Assembly: GCA_009192285.1 (NCBI GenBank)
Contig: CM018603.1
Location: forward strand, 5,143,613-5,207,612
From: Morchella semilibera
Lineage: Eukaryota; Ascomycota; Pezizomycetes; Pezizales; Morchellaceae
DNA: 64,000 nucleotides
Direction: 5' to 3'
Shown: piece by piece, positions 1 to 12,491 of the stretch
How the letters are laid out: the number at the start of each line of letters is the position of its first letter
Numbering within the stretch: the first letter of the stretch is position 1
Translations under genes and position numbers: made by a program
Notes under the pieces: generated by a model
Databases searched by the model: none
What the model was told of the DNA's origin: nothing
The model's input: only the letters and a program-made list of their open reading frames with translations

Positions 1-427
1 GCTGGGCTACATCGCTAGCTCCGCTGTCTGTGGTGTGGTGAGGTGCCAGGATCTCCGGGATCTCCCCAAGCAAAATCGCGGTATGAACCTTATGAGGATG
101 GCGCGCGCGGGCTGTGTCGCCTTGTGGGTCGTCCATGGTCGGAACATAATGTGAAGCAACTGGTAACGCTACGGTAACCGTCCGGCGGCTGGCACAGGGC
201 AAGGTGGGATGGGCAGAGTTGGATACTGGAGTAACGACATTCGTCTTACTTCCATTCATACTTTCGGTGTCTGAAAGAGGAGGGTAGGTGTAGTAAGAGG
301 AAGAGTTGTTTTGTGAGGCAAGCATGGCTTCGCTATCACCCCGTAGAGCTTTGATGGACCCGGAATTGTGTGAGGGCCTGTTGGTGGCAGTAGCATCAGG
401 GGAGTGAGATGTAGCTGGGTCGGACAT
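1..427 (-). CDS. Partial hypothetical protein, N-terminal part, runs off the left edge
   Basis: Reading the minus strand from the ATG at 427-425 gives 142 codons without a stop up to the window edge, so this is the 5' part of a gene continuing to the left. The visible protein is rich in Ser, Thr, Pro and Ala in its first 110 residues (it begins MSDPATSHSPDATATN), which looks intrinsically disordered. It becomes more mixed towards residue 140 (HTAILLGEIPEILAPHH). No domain is recognisable. It is transcribed divergently from the F-box/ankyrin gene, with about 800 bp between them that must hold both promoters. A disordered N-terminus before a folded domain is common in fungal regulatory or membrane proteins, but no function is assigned. 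The main doubt is whether an intron begins within the visible part. Confidence 0.55.
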   Translation of the reverse strand, partial: MSDPATSHSPDATATNRPSHNSGSIKALRGDSEAMLASQNNSSSYYTYPPLSDTESMNGSKTNVVTPVSNSAHPTLPCASRRTVTVALPVASHYVPTMDDPQGDTARARHPHKVHTAILLGEIPEILAPHHTTDSGASDVAQ

Positions 428-1233
428 AGTGCAGCTGTTGAAGTCTGTTCAGAGGAATATTCTGAGTAGAGGGTTCTTTGTTGGCTAGGTTGGGCCTTGA
501 AAATCGGGGTTGTTACTTAAAATACATGTGTTTGTGTTGATGTGGTTCAGCTTTAAAATTATGGGTATGGCGAGTGAGTAGTGACTAGTGGGGGTGGTGC
601 GCAGAAAAAAAAGAAAGAAAGAAAAAACTAATCTGAGGCGACCGAAAAATCACGCGCCTATATAAAGCTTTACTCCCAAACTTGGTTTTCTAGGCGGGGA
701 TGACTGAAAAAAGCACCGTCCTACGAAAGTACTATAAAGCTATCAACAATTAGGGTGCTTACATGAATACATGCACCGAGTGCTGCAAAGCTCCTTGTAG
801 AGCCTCATACTAAGAATCTCTAGAACTAAGGAATTATTGGTTATGAGTATATGTCTGTGTAATAGCGTGAACTATATTTGGTACATGTTTTGCTGGCCCA
901 AGACAGGCTCTTAACCACTCAGTACCCTCTTGCTTGTGAACTTTGTGGTCCAGGGATTTCTGAAGGGCTGGAATCTTCTACGATGACAAGGATCATAAGC
1001 CGTGATTCTGCCTGGACGGGTATACTCCATAGCTGTCGATGGGCAGCAACTACTAGTCCTAGGGCACACCCTAAGCTTGTAGCCCGAAGTTGTGGCTAGT
1101 TACGGTCATAAAATTTACCTCCTCCATTACACAACATCCACAACCATACAACCCACCCGCACTCGAGAGAAAGGTTTCCTGCTAATACCAACTTCATAAC
1201 CCTTTCGTCAAATCATAAATATTTGTATTCAAC
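428..1233. other. Divergent intergenic region
   Basis: About 800 bp between two divergent genes. It contains an A/G-rich run near 603-627 and AT-rich sequence just before the F-box gene start. No credible open reading frame, inverted repeat or RNA gene was seen. It presumably holds both promoters. Confidence 0.5.
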
Positions 1234-2609
1234 ATGACCCCTACCATCAACAGTGAGTTATCCCTATGCCTGGCATTCTCTCACTCTCAGCAGAGGCTAG
1301 GCCCTGTGTACTAGCTCCCTCTGTGGTCATGGACTAACGTTTCAACCTGGTCCAAACAGTGATCCCCTATGTGCAGCACCTTGAGAGCTTGCCAAACGAA
1401 CTCCTCTTCGCCATTGCCGAGTGCCTGAAGGACGAGAGAGACACTGCTGCTCTAGCCCTCACCAGCGATGGCATGTTTAGCCGCCTCCAACATCTCGTAC
1501 ACCCTACCACCTCCGCATGGGTTGCTGTCAGTTTCTGTGACCGTCAGCAAATCTTCCGTATGGTCCGCCTTTATGGACTAACTAATCTTCGCGATGCAAT
1601 GGCGCGAAATATTGCCAGCAAGTACGCCCTTCAAGAGGCAATCTGCAATGATCGTCGTGACATTATTAACCTGGTCATTGGCCTCATCCCTGTTGGTCAC
1701 AAAGCCCTCTGCCGCCTAATTGTCCAAGCTGTACACATCGAATCTGATGTCCTAACAACCTTTCTTCTCAACGAAGCTACGCAGTACCAAGTCCAGAAAG
1801 CTTTCAGAAACATCTGCATCGAAGGCTATCCCTGCTTCATCAAATTCTTTCTGCAACTTATACCTGAGCATCTTCGCGCTAGAGTCTGCACCAAATACCT
1901 CTCCTTAATATTGACTAAGAATGATACCTATGCGCTCACCCTTCTCATCAACGGCGGCGCCGCAATTGATCATCGTGTCGCGCTCAACCCCAACTTCCCC
2001 ACTTGGTCATGGACTATTCTTCAGCTTCTCTGCTCAGGCAACATTAAACACTTCCACAGCCTCGAGTCTTTCTGTGATTTCACTACAAACCTACTACAGC
2101 GTGGTGCCAATGTCAATGTTACCAGCAGACACGATGGGACCCAACAGTCTCCTCTTCACCTCCTTGCTCTCAATGGGCCTACATCGCCTCGGTTCAGCAA
2201 GAGCTTCTCTGCGACTATAGAGATAGGCCGCATCGAGGCAGCCTATAAGTACCTGATCAAGGCATTAGTCCAACACGGCGCGGACATTGACGCCCAAGAT
2301 TCAAATGGAATGACTCCTCTCCATCTCGCTGTCCAGTCGAATGAGAGATTAATGGTCAAGGGAATGTTGAAGGCTGGGGCCAATACACTCATCGAGGAAT
2401 ATATTTACGGTCAACGCGCTAGCCGGGCATCCGATATTGAAGACCTAGACCGTAATCACACTATCCTTGAAGCGATGGTCTACAGATACGAACAGAACGC
2501 AACAGGGATGTTTGTCGAAGAGGATGGTCACAACGAAGAGGATGTTCACAACGAGGATTCTCAGGATCTTGTTGCCGATGTGTGGAGAATGGATTGTTGG
2601 TCGGACTGA
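1234..2609 (+). CDS. F-box/ankyrin-repeat protein (two exons)
   Basis: Exons 1234-1252 and 1360-2609, joined across a 107-bp GT...AG intron, give 422 residues. The long open frame alone would have to start on GTG. The short exon ATG-MTPTIN followed by GTGAGT and an acceptor at 1358-1359 restores an ATG start in frame. Residues about 14-45 (ESLPNELLFAIAECL...) match an F-box, the segment that binds Skp1 in SCF ubiquitin ligases. The C-terminal half carries ankyrin-like repeats: ALTLLINGGAAID, LLQRGANVNV followed by SPLHLLALNG, and LVQHGADIDAQDSNGMTPLHLA followed by a third copy ending MLKAGAN. The tail is acidic. By family, such proteins are likely substrate receptors, with ankyrins binding the target. 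The middle (residues 60-200) is helical and resembles degenerate ankyrins. F-box/ankyrin genes form large families in ascomycetes, so orthology cannot be judged. Confidence 0.85.
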
Positions 2610-4913
2610 TTAGTGATTGGTTTGAGAAGAGGCAAATGGACAACGGGGTTCCGGAGGCTGATTTTTGTACAGCGGTGGGTAATAAGTCATCGGATGACCT
2701 AACCAGGGTTTGCCTGCAAACGCTCGTTCTGGTGGAGTTCTGTCCGATCGCTTAAGGCACACCGCTGCACGCGGCGGAAGTTCGATCTCTTATTTCTAAG
2801 TTGGCGCTGGTTTGGGTTTTTCCTGATTATCAGGTTTTTTTTGTTTTATCTGGTCTAAATTCATCTACGCATATGAGAATTCATGACTAGGTAGCGCGAT
2901 TGTAATATTACATCGTGCAGAGTTTTATCATAAACACTGAGATAAAACCAATCATCAAAGTTCACTTCCGATTTTTCACGTGACTCAGAATTTTGCATAG
3001 TAAATAATTTTCCTAACTGAGGCCTCCATAACGCTTAACTATGGAACTATGTGATAAAACGCCCCTCTTTCGCCCTTTGTGGTTCCGGGGTCTGCGCTTG
3101 GTTTTATCCCCCACCACCGTAGATCTCTCATCGCCCTATTCAATGAAATTGATTTCGTTTATCTGCATAAAACACTCTTCTCAACTACTGAAAGTAGGCT
3201 AATACTCTGCAGGCATTACCCGGACCCCTGATAGTTTCATTTCTCTAAACCTCCCCTTATCACTGAACACGCCTGCCAGGCATTCAACCAGTTATCACGC
3301 ACGTGCATTGAAATTTACTGACAACGGGGTGTATAGCTGCGTTCCAAAGGGTCAAAGACGGTGAAAGATTTATAGGTGCGGGGGCGTGGGAGTGGTCAAT
3401 TAAAGTTCAATACTTTCTCAGTGAAACTAGCTGAGTACGAGCCCTATTCTCAGACTCCAGATATTCATACGAACAATATAGGCTAACAGGTGCAAGGTAC
3501 AGTTTGTGCTGCTGCCACGATATACTTCCCCTTTTACCACCTCCTAGCCGAGTGTACGATGCCATCCCAATGACAGGTCTATGTCACACCTAGTTTATCC
3601 TAGGTCCCACAGTGGTGGCTTCTAACCTGGCTGACCCTACGTATAGCCACCATACCTCCCGTGCGACATTCCACGGCCTACCACTGCTCCGCAGCTATGT
3701 CTGCTAGAACTTTACATCTCTAGTTCATCAAAAGCGCGTGGATGTGCCAGGCAAATCTAGTTTTCAGCTCCCATGGCCAACTCGGGGTGGTGCTTAAGCT
3801 GCTTTATGTTATACCCCGAGCGTTTGTTTACTACACCACACCCAGAGGCGAAATGTCCTTCTTCCTTTCGGCAACTCAGAGCTATGATTACTTATTATAA
3901 CGGATGTTTCAATAGTTTTCTACTTGTTTTAAGGCCTCCAATTCCCCAGGCCCTAGGTGTACAACCTTCCAACACCACTGCACACCTACCGCACACTACT
4001 ATAACCGCCGCCCCCGCCTTCTACATAGTGTGGTCCACGAAGCGCATCGAGGGAAAGAAGACAGGCTCCACCTAGCCGCCCCCCCCCCCCCGTGGGGTCT
4101 GCCCAGGGCCTACAGACAGATATACACCTAAGCATCGAGCTGTCTCGATTCTCTTTGAGGTATGCAAGTGGCGTGGTGGGCCTTGGTGGACCAGCGAGTA
4201 AGCTCCAATACTTGCTTTTACCTTTTCACTCTCTCCAACCACCGCCCCTGTCACAAAAACACATCCAACTCGCGTTACGGTTTAGAGAATGATCATTAAC
4301 ACTCTTGTAGAAAAGAGCGCATGTGGCACTGGATCTGCATGGCGAGATAGCACTCAATGGCACGACATTGGCCCCTCGATTATCACCAGCTCCGCCTTCA
4401 TGCTTGTCCCAAACGCTGCAATAGTCTCAGCCCTTTGAGACCCTTAACTGTCGTGTTGTTGTGTGGGAGGTGGAATTAAGCTTCATGCACGAGCGCCGGA
4501 ACGGACCGAGCCCGGTCTTGGCGCGTGTAGCCATTCCGGGAAGCCAAGAATCAACTCAACACTATTTCTAACCGAGGGGAAGGCAGAATCCTTTCTTCAT
4601 GGGCGGGGTTGGTATCCGCGTAGAAATACTGATGGTGGGGGGGAAAAAACGATCCTTCATTTTTTCTGAAAGTGCATTGTGCAGTAACAGCTCCCAGCTC
4701 CCCCACGACGGACGGACATTGCCTAAGGCTCAAGGGAGATTTTCTTCCTCCTACCCGCACTACTTAGGTATCTCACGATAACGTGCCCACTGTCAAGGCC
4801 AGCCCTCCTCTTCCTAACCGTTTTAAGTCACACTTCTTTGATAAATACGGGCCCCGTCTTCAACTAAGCTGGGTTGTCTGGAGCAGAAGGATGTGGAACG
4901 CAATTAGGACTAC
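2610..4913. other. Intergenic region without recognisable genes
   Basis: Unique-looking sequence with a tRNA-like repeat head near 2741-2789 and a run of 14 C around 4078-4091. Short open frames here lack intron signals, start context or protein-like composition. Confidence 0.5.
2735..2865 (+). repeat. tRNA-derived SINE-like element, degenerate
   Basis: A Pol III A-box-like stretch (TGTCCGATCGCTTAAGG, 2741-2757) is followed 38 bp later by a B-box-like AGTTCGATCTC (2779-2789) and then a T-rich tail (2815-2850). The spacing fits a tRNA internal promoter. The acceptor and T stems do not pair well enough for a working tRNA. A tRNA-derived SINE or tRNA pseudogene is the best reading. Confidence 0.35.
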
Positions 4914-5526
4914 GAGAAAGAAGGGGGGGGGAGGGGAGCAGCAAAAAGGAATGGGGAGAGGAAAGGAGAAGAAGAGAAGAAAAGGGAGGATTAGGGGGCA
5001 TAGAAAAGGAGATGGAGTAAGGAATAGAAGAGTGGGGTTAAATAGGGGGGCAAAGAAAGATAGACACATAATTAAAGGAACGAGAAAAGAGGCAGTAAAA
5101 AAAAAAAAAGAGGGGCAAGGGAGCGGGGTTGACGAAGAAAAAAAAAGAAAATAAAAAGGGGAGGGGAAAGGGGGAAAAAAGAAGAGAAGAAAAGAAGGAA
5201 AAGGAGGGGTGGGAGAGGGCGGAAGAAGAAGATTTAAAAGACAGACAGAAGAGGGGTAGGGGGAATGGGGGGGAGGGGTAGAGGGAAGAGGGGAAGAAGA
5301 AAGAATAAAAAAACGAAGAAAGGAGAAAAAGAGGGGAGGAGAGAGGGAAAAAGGAGAAAGAAGAAAAAAGAGAGGAGAAAGAGAAGAAAGAAAAGAGGGG
5401 GAAAAAGAAAGAGGAGAGTGAAAAGGGAGGGGGGAAGGAAAGAAAAGAAACAAGAACTAATGAGAGAGGAAAAAAGTGTGAAAAAAAAAAAAGGAGGGAA
5501 AGGATGGAAAAAAAAAAAAGAAACTA
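4914..5526 (+). repeat. Polypurine (GA-rich) tract, about 600 bp
   Basis: The plus strand is almost purely A and G for about 600 bp, with several G runs and A runs. Open frames across it (Lys/Arg/Gly on one strand, Phe/Ser/Pro on the other) are products of the composition, not genes. Such mirror-like purine tracts can adopt triplex (H-DNA) structure, which is known for the sequence class and inferred here. Confidence 0.9.
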
Positions 5527-6766
5527 CCCACCCGTCGCCGCCTAACCCATGCCACAAAGGCATCACGAGTAAGACCCCACCCACTCCCGCATCAGCCGCA
5601 CAGACTAATACTCTCGTCACCAGATGTCACGCGGTAGCTCAATGTGCCAAGTGTAGTAACCCACACAAAAACTCAACGTTCTGCACGATCCCACTACTGA
5701 AGTACCCTAATGATAGATACTTGCTTTATTGATGATCTTTCTGGAGGAGAGGCTATGCCTTCTCCTTCTTAACTGTTCTGGTGTCTGACACTTGTCCTCC
5801 TCCCTTCTAGCTCCGTGTCCTACTCTGTACATATCATACAACTCGGCTGACCCTCAGCCTCTACCTCGCTTACTAATACAAGTACTCTTACTCCTCCTAC
5901 ACCCCCAATCTACTCCCACAACTACACTAGATGTCCAACAATTACAGTCCATCGATCGAGGTGATCTACACCATCTGTGCCTGGCTTATATCAAGGAGCA
6001 GTAAGCCAACATTCCGGATTGAAGCGACCGCTGGCTAGTGACCGACAGTAGCACCTCTCCCCGCGTGCAGCCCCCATCCGCCAAGTAACCATCGAACAGG
6101 GCACCTCCAACCCACCTATGAATACCACTATAACAAGAATATATATCTTAACAGTCGCGGGCCCAAACTGTATGTTTGTCACAGAGTCGCTTATTCCCAT
6201 CTCTGCCCACGCCAAGGATACCCGCATCCCGTCGGAGTAGTTACCCCCGCCGCAGAGCCGCATACCACGAAAAATCATACGATGTGGCGCAGGCCACACC
6301 AAACCTTTACCTTTTTCGGTCGGCATGGCCAGCTCTGCAAATCTTTGCCGGTACTGTGCTTCCGACCTGAAGGAAAGTGACGGGGGGACCTTGGTATTAG
6401 CCCAGACTACTTATGAGATGATGATCATGATGTGAGCATTCCCTTCCAATTTTGTGACCTTAGGGATTTGTATTTTGCCCTCATTATGCTTCCTGAATTG
6501 ATTTTTTAATATTTCGACCGTAGGAGCATTTTTTACCGGAAACAAGCACCACCGGCCTCTAGGCGCGCAGACTGCCAATAGCCACAAAACGCACAGTTCC
6601 ATGAATTGTTTACATCTGGTGATTATTCCAACTCGAACCGAAAGTGAGCGGCGGCGGCCGGGCTCATGTGCTATAGTTCATAAAGGCCTTATCTGCGTAG
6701 GGATTCTGCAAGGGCTCGGGGTTACCTAGAGTCAAGATATTTCAAACTTCGCCCCAGCTCCGGCTG
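5527..6766. other. Intergenic region, nothing recognised
   Basis: No credible gene, RNA or repeat was identified here. Short frames are not supported by splice sites or composition. Confidence 0.45.
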
Positions 6767-7200
6767 CAAGGACGTCAATGGGCCGTGGGTTGAGATGGGC
6801 TGCCCGGCCTCTTTTTGGGCGGGCCAGGCCGGGGCCCCTAGATTTTATTCGATGGGCCGGGCCAGGCGGAGGGCTAATATTTAGCCCGGGCTAAATGGGC
6901 AGGCCCAGGCCTGAAGGTGCTCATACAACCTTAGCAGTTCTTCCTTGATATATAGACACGTTGTACTATGAGAGGCAAGGTAAACAACATTTGTATATTT
7001 CATACTATAAAATGCGGATTAAATTGCAGCATTTTCGATCCTATCTACATCAATGTCAAGAAAATTAGTTCGAATTGTGACAAATACTTGTATTTGTGGA
7101 GCCTGGGCCATAAATATTTGGCCCGGGCCTACCCCGGGCTATTTGGCTTGGGCCAGGCCATGACTTGGATAGCATGGGCCGGGCCAGGCCTCCTCTCGCC
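6767..7200 (+). repeat. GGGCC-rich repeat, copy 1
   Basis: Two blocks of GGGCC/GCCCGGG-type sequence (about 6787-6920 and 7099-7200) flank an AT-rich middle. The segment 6767-7030 reappears in reverse complement at about 16447-16713, including the outer AAGGACGTCAATGGGCCGTG and the inner motif CTATGAGAGGCAAGGTAAAC. The GC-rich blocks at both ends are roughly inverted to each other, so this may be a non-autonomous DNA transposon with subterminal repeats. No coding capacity is seen. Confidence 0.6.
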
Positions 7201-9525
7201 TTCTTCTTCTCCTCCTTTTTTCCCCCCTCCTCGTCCCTTCTTGCTTCTTCCATCTTCCTTTTGACCCTCCCCTAGTCTCCCCTTCCGCATATGGATGATA
7301 TTGATTGAATATCAACCCTCAAGCTCACTTTCCTTCCGCTCCCCATTGATTTAGCTGCACTTGTGGGACTCTTGGCGATCTGGAGGGCGAAGACTGGTGT
7401 AATGGATCCGGAGGCTTACAAAAGGGTGGACGACCTATCCCTTGGTCCAGGACGTGTCGTATAGTTATTTCATGTGTCAAGAAACTTAGATTAGGGCTAC
7501 CTACCTTGGTCTTGCTGCATTTTCTGTGATACTGCCCGCTTAAGGGCCTCCATCGTAGTTCCACAGAGTGAATTCGGCCTTGTATGTACCATAAGGCGCA
7601 CCAGCTACCAAATCTGGCTATATGATCTACACCAGGACAGCCATGTATAGGGCGGAGAACTGTGCAGTTTGATAACCTTGAAGTGGACAATTAGATCCGA
7701 TTCTGGGTAGGTGCGGCGACCGGTAGCCGCAAGCTAGCCCCAACTTCTATCGTGCGCGATTCAACCACACCACACCCAATGGGCAACGTAAGGATAGCAT
7801 ATAAACAAATCATAAGTGGCAGGTGACCTCGTGACACTGCTCTGAAAGTATCGCTCATGCTGGTAGCTTCATGAAATATCACTCGCAGCCCACTCTTTCA
7901 TGAGTGTTCGTGATATTAAGTCTGGGAGCGAAAGGAGTTCTTGATTTGTCTTGTTGTAAGAGTGGAGTGATTTAATAGCAATAACAGGAGGCTTGGCAAA
8001 AAGAAGTAATGACATATTACTGTAGTGTTCTAGACCTTGCTCCAACTATTACAGGGGGGATAATTTTCCCAGGCTTGCAATAATCCCAACAATGAGGCAT
8101 GTCAAGGAACCACCACGTATCACTCAGATCCGACAGAGTCAGGTATCACTCCTATTCAACCAGGACATCAAAGATTACCTCTATTAGACCATAACTATGG
8201 ACCGTGACCCGGGGAGGTTCGGTCTGAGGTCATGACTTTGTCCGCCCTATCAGTTCCATTCCTTAGCAATCCGTACTGTTTCAAACTTCATGAACCTTTG
8301 GAAATGTGGGGGTTAAACTCGTAATTCGAGGAGGCCATGTGTTTGAGGCGGGCTCTGAAAGTGCCTTCCACCTGCTCTGGGCCGGAAGGCCAAACAGGCC
8401 GACAAGCTATACAGAATGTGGATTTGGTGCCCCGATACTCTGGCAAGCACTGCAGCAATTACCAGAGTAGAAATGGTACTTAATTCCTAAGTTTGGATTT
8501 TAATAAAATCCTGTGTTTAGCTGATGGAAGGGACCCTCTATCCTATCCATAACATATATCCACCTACACCTGAAGTCTACTGCTACCAGGTCCGCTATTA
8601 GTTCTAAAGATGGCAAAAATGTGCACCACAGCCATTGTGACCCCCAGGCTGAGTCTCAACTGTAGGGGTGGTTGATGTAGTGCCCAGTTCCTGTTCTATA
8701 GCCATTGGGGCGGAGCTCTAGAGCTACACGGGTAATAACTCTTGGGCGAGGGTGTTTTTCTTTTTGGCTTTACATCAAACATCGAGACGCGTACAATAGA
8801 GCGTTTGGCAACCGAATTTAGTATCCAAATATTTGGCTCTTGGCGGCGGACTCTCTTGTAGATAGCCCGCCCAGATGTCAAGATATGTGGTCCAGATTTA
8901 GAGATATGGCCATTAAATACCCTAGTAGGGATCAAATTGAGAAATCAGTTCCGGGCTACAGTGGGAGACGAGTAAGCATATGATGAAAGAAACGGCATGA
9001 CATGAGTGCCTTGTCGGATATAACAATATATTTATGACAACGAGCTCATACACAAATATACAAAAATATACTATACACCAGCGCTTCAATTCGGCTACAG
9101 AGTTATGTTTTTTCAATAAATAAATTGCATTATGTAAAACCCGACTAGCAGGGGAATCCACAATCCTGGGTGCAGCAACCAATCCATCGACAACCGATTC
9201 TCGCGTACCTGACTCAAACTGGGGTACAGCAATTGTATGAAGCAGCGCAGAGGCTGCTACCTATAGATTGGTACCACTGAATTTGGTTTAAAATTACCAC
9301 GGTTGACAGTGTATGCAGTTATGTTTCATACTTCCACTATCTAGACGGCGACAGAAGTAACTTGAGTTTTTTTAAACAGTTTCTCAACGTTTCCGATCAT
9401 ACAGGACCTGTCTAATATGGACCAAGCAACAGATAAAGCCAACCCAGAATCACAAATCATCAAACAAATCGTGGCAAAAACAGATCACAACGTAGAGATA
9501 TCAGCACAAGCGAACCGCAACACAA
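7201..9525. other. Intergenic region; pyrimidine-rich start, otherwise featureless
   Basis: A pyrimidine-rich run (7201-7290) follows the repeat. A short protein-like frame (about 7317-7484, plus strand, with PEAYKRVDDLSLGPGRVV at its end) has no ATG in frame close upstream and is not called as a gene. Nothing else recognised up to the 3' end of the zinc-finger gene. Confidence 0.4.
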
Positions 9526-12491
9526 TCAGTAACGGAACATATTCCCTCCCTTTCTCCAAACTCCAGCCTTAGCCCTAGGATCCTCCAACTCCTCCACCTC
9601 CTTATCACTTTCGACCTCGGAGATGTCAGACATCTCCTCCTCCAAAACATCATTCACCAGATCCTTGTTCTTACCACCAGCCCCGGCACGCCAAGCGCAA
9701 GCGTGGCTCCTCTGGTGGTGCTTGTCGAGTTCCCTGGGCTCCGAAAAGGCCTGCCCGCAAGAGCACGTGCACGGATTGAGATGTGGATGAACTTCCGAAT
9801 TGTGTTTGTAAAAGTTAGGGATGCTAGTGAAGGTCTTGTAGTTACAAATGTAGCACGATTTGCGAACATTGCGGTGCTGCTTGGTTTGGTGGTGTTCGAT
9901 AAGTCCTCGGGCTGTATTGAAGACACGGTCGCAGAGATCGCAAGTATACGGGGGAAACTCCACACCATAAGGAAATTTGCAAATGAGCCCTTGATCTCTC
10001 ATAACCGAAATCGGTTCTTTGATGGTCCCTGGGTTGATCCTTCTCTGTAACTTGATCCCATCTTCGAACTCATTGATAAGTGTCCTCGGCATTAGGTGCA
10101 AGGTTGACTGCTTCACGAGGATGTGCCCCATACGACGATCGTGGTCATCGTACACGATCTGTGGTCCCTGAATAAAAGTGGGGAAAGCCCTCAAGGCCCC
10201 GAGCTTAATGGTAGCAATAGTTGCGGCTTCCTTGGTAGCAATCTGGGCGGCAGCGAGAGCTTGAAGCCTCTCCTCCTCGAGCTTTTTGGAGGCTTTCTTT
10301 TCGGCGTGGATCCTGCTGCGGTCGGTTCTGGCAGCCTTGGAATACCAGCCAGGTGGTTTATCTGCCTTCTTTCCCTTTTTACCATTGATGGTGGTATCTA
10401 GAGTAGATTCGGAGGCAGTAATAGCGCGATTGGGATCGACAGTGTTGGTAATCTGGGATCTAGTTGAAATGGCGGTCGAAGCGGTAGACGCGGGTGGTTG
10501 TGCCGCATTGTTGTTACTAATTATGGCCGCATTAACTGAGTAATCATTGATATTGGTGTCCATGAGATCTGGGGACTGGTAGATGGCTTCGATCATGGCA
10601 GGCGTCTCGGTCGTTGGGTCGTTGGTACTCGTGATCGTGGTCTCCTCTCCCACAGCCGATTGCACTAGGGCATTCTGCTCTCTCTGGTCGGCCATGGCCT
10701 TAGAGGCCTTAGCGGTGCGAGTTCCGCGGCTGGTGGCGGCTTTATGAACACGGGGGGTAGTGGCTGCGTTTGTGGCCATTGTTGGGTGAACCAAAAAAGA
10801 GATTATTGCAATTGTCGTTGCAAGTGGCAGGGTTTTCGTCGGGCGCTGGAAGGATGTTATATCCATAACTTGACTCACACAGGATAGAATTGGGTTCAGT
10901 AACGTGACTAGTAACTAGGCCTAGCGAGGGGCTATTGTCATATGTGAAAGTGTCGGTAATGTTAGCACTAACATGATCAAAGTCTGACCCCGATCCAAGT
11001 AAGGTGGTGAAATCGAGGTTGTACAGATCGATGTCCTGGATATCCTGTAGCTTGGTCGGAGCGCGGGACATAGCCGCAGGAGAGTCTACCGCGGGAATAG
11101 TAGTCTTTGGAGCCCGTTCGTGTAGAAAATCATCCCAGACCGGGATCTCAGGGGTGATTTCGACATTGACAGGAAAGGTAGGCTCGAGGTGGGTTGTAAG
11201 CAACCCATCCGCGTTGATCAGTGTCTCTGCAGGGAGGGTGCCAAGATCTAGGTTCAATGATGAGTTAGTATCGGAGGAGATAAGTGAAGAGAAAACCACG
11301 GAAGCTGAGGCTTGTGCTTACACTTTAGAAATACTTCGTCACTGTCTTCATTGATGTTTGGGTCTCTGGGAATGATGTCAAAGGCATCGCTAGAAACGTC
11401 ACGGGCTACATATTGTTTGATTATAGAGACATTGTTCTCGACGGTGAAATCTTGAAGCATAGCGTCGGGGCAGTTGCTAAGGTCTAGCGTTAAGGAATGA
11501 GTCAGTATCAGAGGAAGCAAGTGAAGAAACAATGAGGGAGTATGAGGTTAGTTCTTACACTCCAGAAACTGTTGGTCACTAACTTCGTTGATATTTAGAT
11601 CATTGAAGATAAGGTTGGAGAACCCGCCGGAAGTACCAGCAACTGGGAAGCAAACGGCCGTAGAAAGATTGTTCTCAACGTTGAATTCCTGACGAATATC
11701 CATCTGATCTATAGCACTGTTGTCCACCACACCGTGAAGCTCATTGTGCAAAATTGTCTGAGATGCTTCGGTGTCAACAGTAGCTGGGGGGTGGTGAAGA
11801 TTGGAGGATTCTCCCGTGTTGAGAGTAAAGGAGTAGCTAGTAGAGATAGGTTTGAAGGGGCCGTCATTTCCTTGCGATGAGGAGTTGATTTCGACCATTT
11901 GGTATTCAATACTTTCAATTGCATTAGATTCGTCCTTCATGTGAGCCGAGACGATGGAGAGATTCCCTAGAAAACAGGGAACGCTTAGTATCTATGAAGA
12001 ATGGAATAATATGGCGCGTTTGGAGGGTGAAGGGGCGGTGTCGTACCGTCAACATCATCCAGCTTAATACCCTGGCCAGTTGGGCCAACAGCTTCGGCCG
12101 CCGCGTCATTGGCCCCAGAAGTGTCCATCAATCTTTCATTGTCACCGGTAGTTGCATTATTTGAGGAGGTTTTCATTCCTTTGCCTCCACACGGAATCGG
12201 TAGGAAAGGAATTGGGTTGGCCACTATGATGCTGTCCAGCATTTCATCATCTGGATCATCCTCGTGTTCGACTGGTGCCACCTGGGGAGGAATGGGTTGG
12301 TTGTCTGCTCTAGTGCACTCGAGGACATCATCTTCACGTCTGCGGACCTTAGGCTTGTGAAGTCGTTTCTTGGTAGGTTTGTTCTTAGGAGTAGGATTCA
12401 CTGGGTTTGAGCTCCCATCAGCACGGTTACTTGCAGAGCGGCCGCGGCGAGGAGGAGCTGCTGCTGCTAGTCTAGTTGAACGACGAGCCAT
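9526..12491 (-). CDS. C2H2 zinc-finger protein, five exons, putative transcription factor
   Basis: Exons on the minus strand: 12491-12047, 11966-11559, 11483-11322, 11247-10879 and 10763-9526, giving 873 residues. All four introns (80, 75, 74 and 115 bp) are phase 1. The N-terminus (MARRSTRLAAAAPPRRGR) is basic and resembles a nuclear localisation signal. Residues about 50-460 are acidic and Ser/Thr-rich, as in an activation domain. A Lys/Glu/Ala-rich helix (about 613-648) could form a coiled coil. Three finger-like modules lie near the C-terminus: YTCDLCDRVF... (734-758), SCYICNYKTF... (765-787) and CTCSCGQAF... (793-815, with C-x-C instead of C-x2-C). The tail is acidic. A DNA-binding regulator is the natural reading, though RNA or protein binding is possible. 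Exons 2 (3' part), 3 and 4 (start) and introns 2 and 3 are related by duplication. The first acceptor of exon 5 is the least certain junction. Confidence 0.8.

Noticed and set aside
4783-5732. Lys/Arg-rich and Phe/Ser-rich frames on both strands
   Set aside because: Products of the polypurine tract; no start context, introns or domain.
10764-10878. N-terminal extension of the zinc-finger exon 5 frame (MSQVMDITSF...)
   Set aside because: It lies within the fourth intron: GTGAGT donor at 10878 and an ACGCAG acceptor at 10764 join exon 4 in phase.
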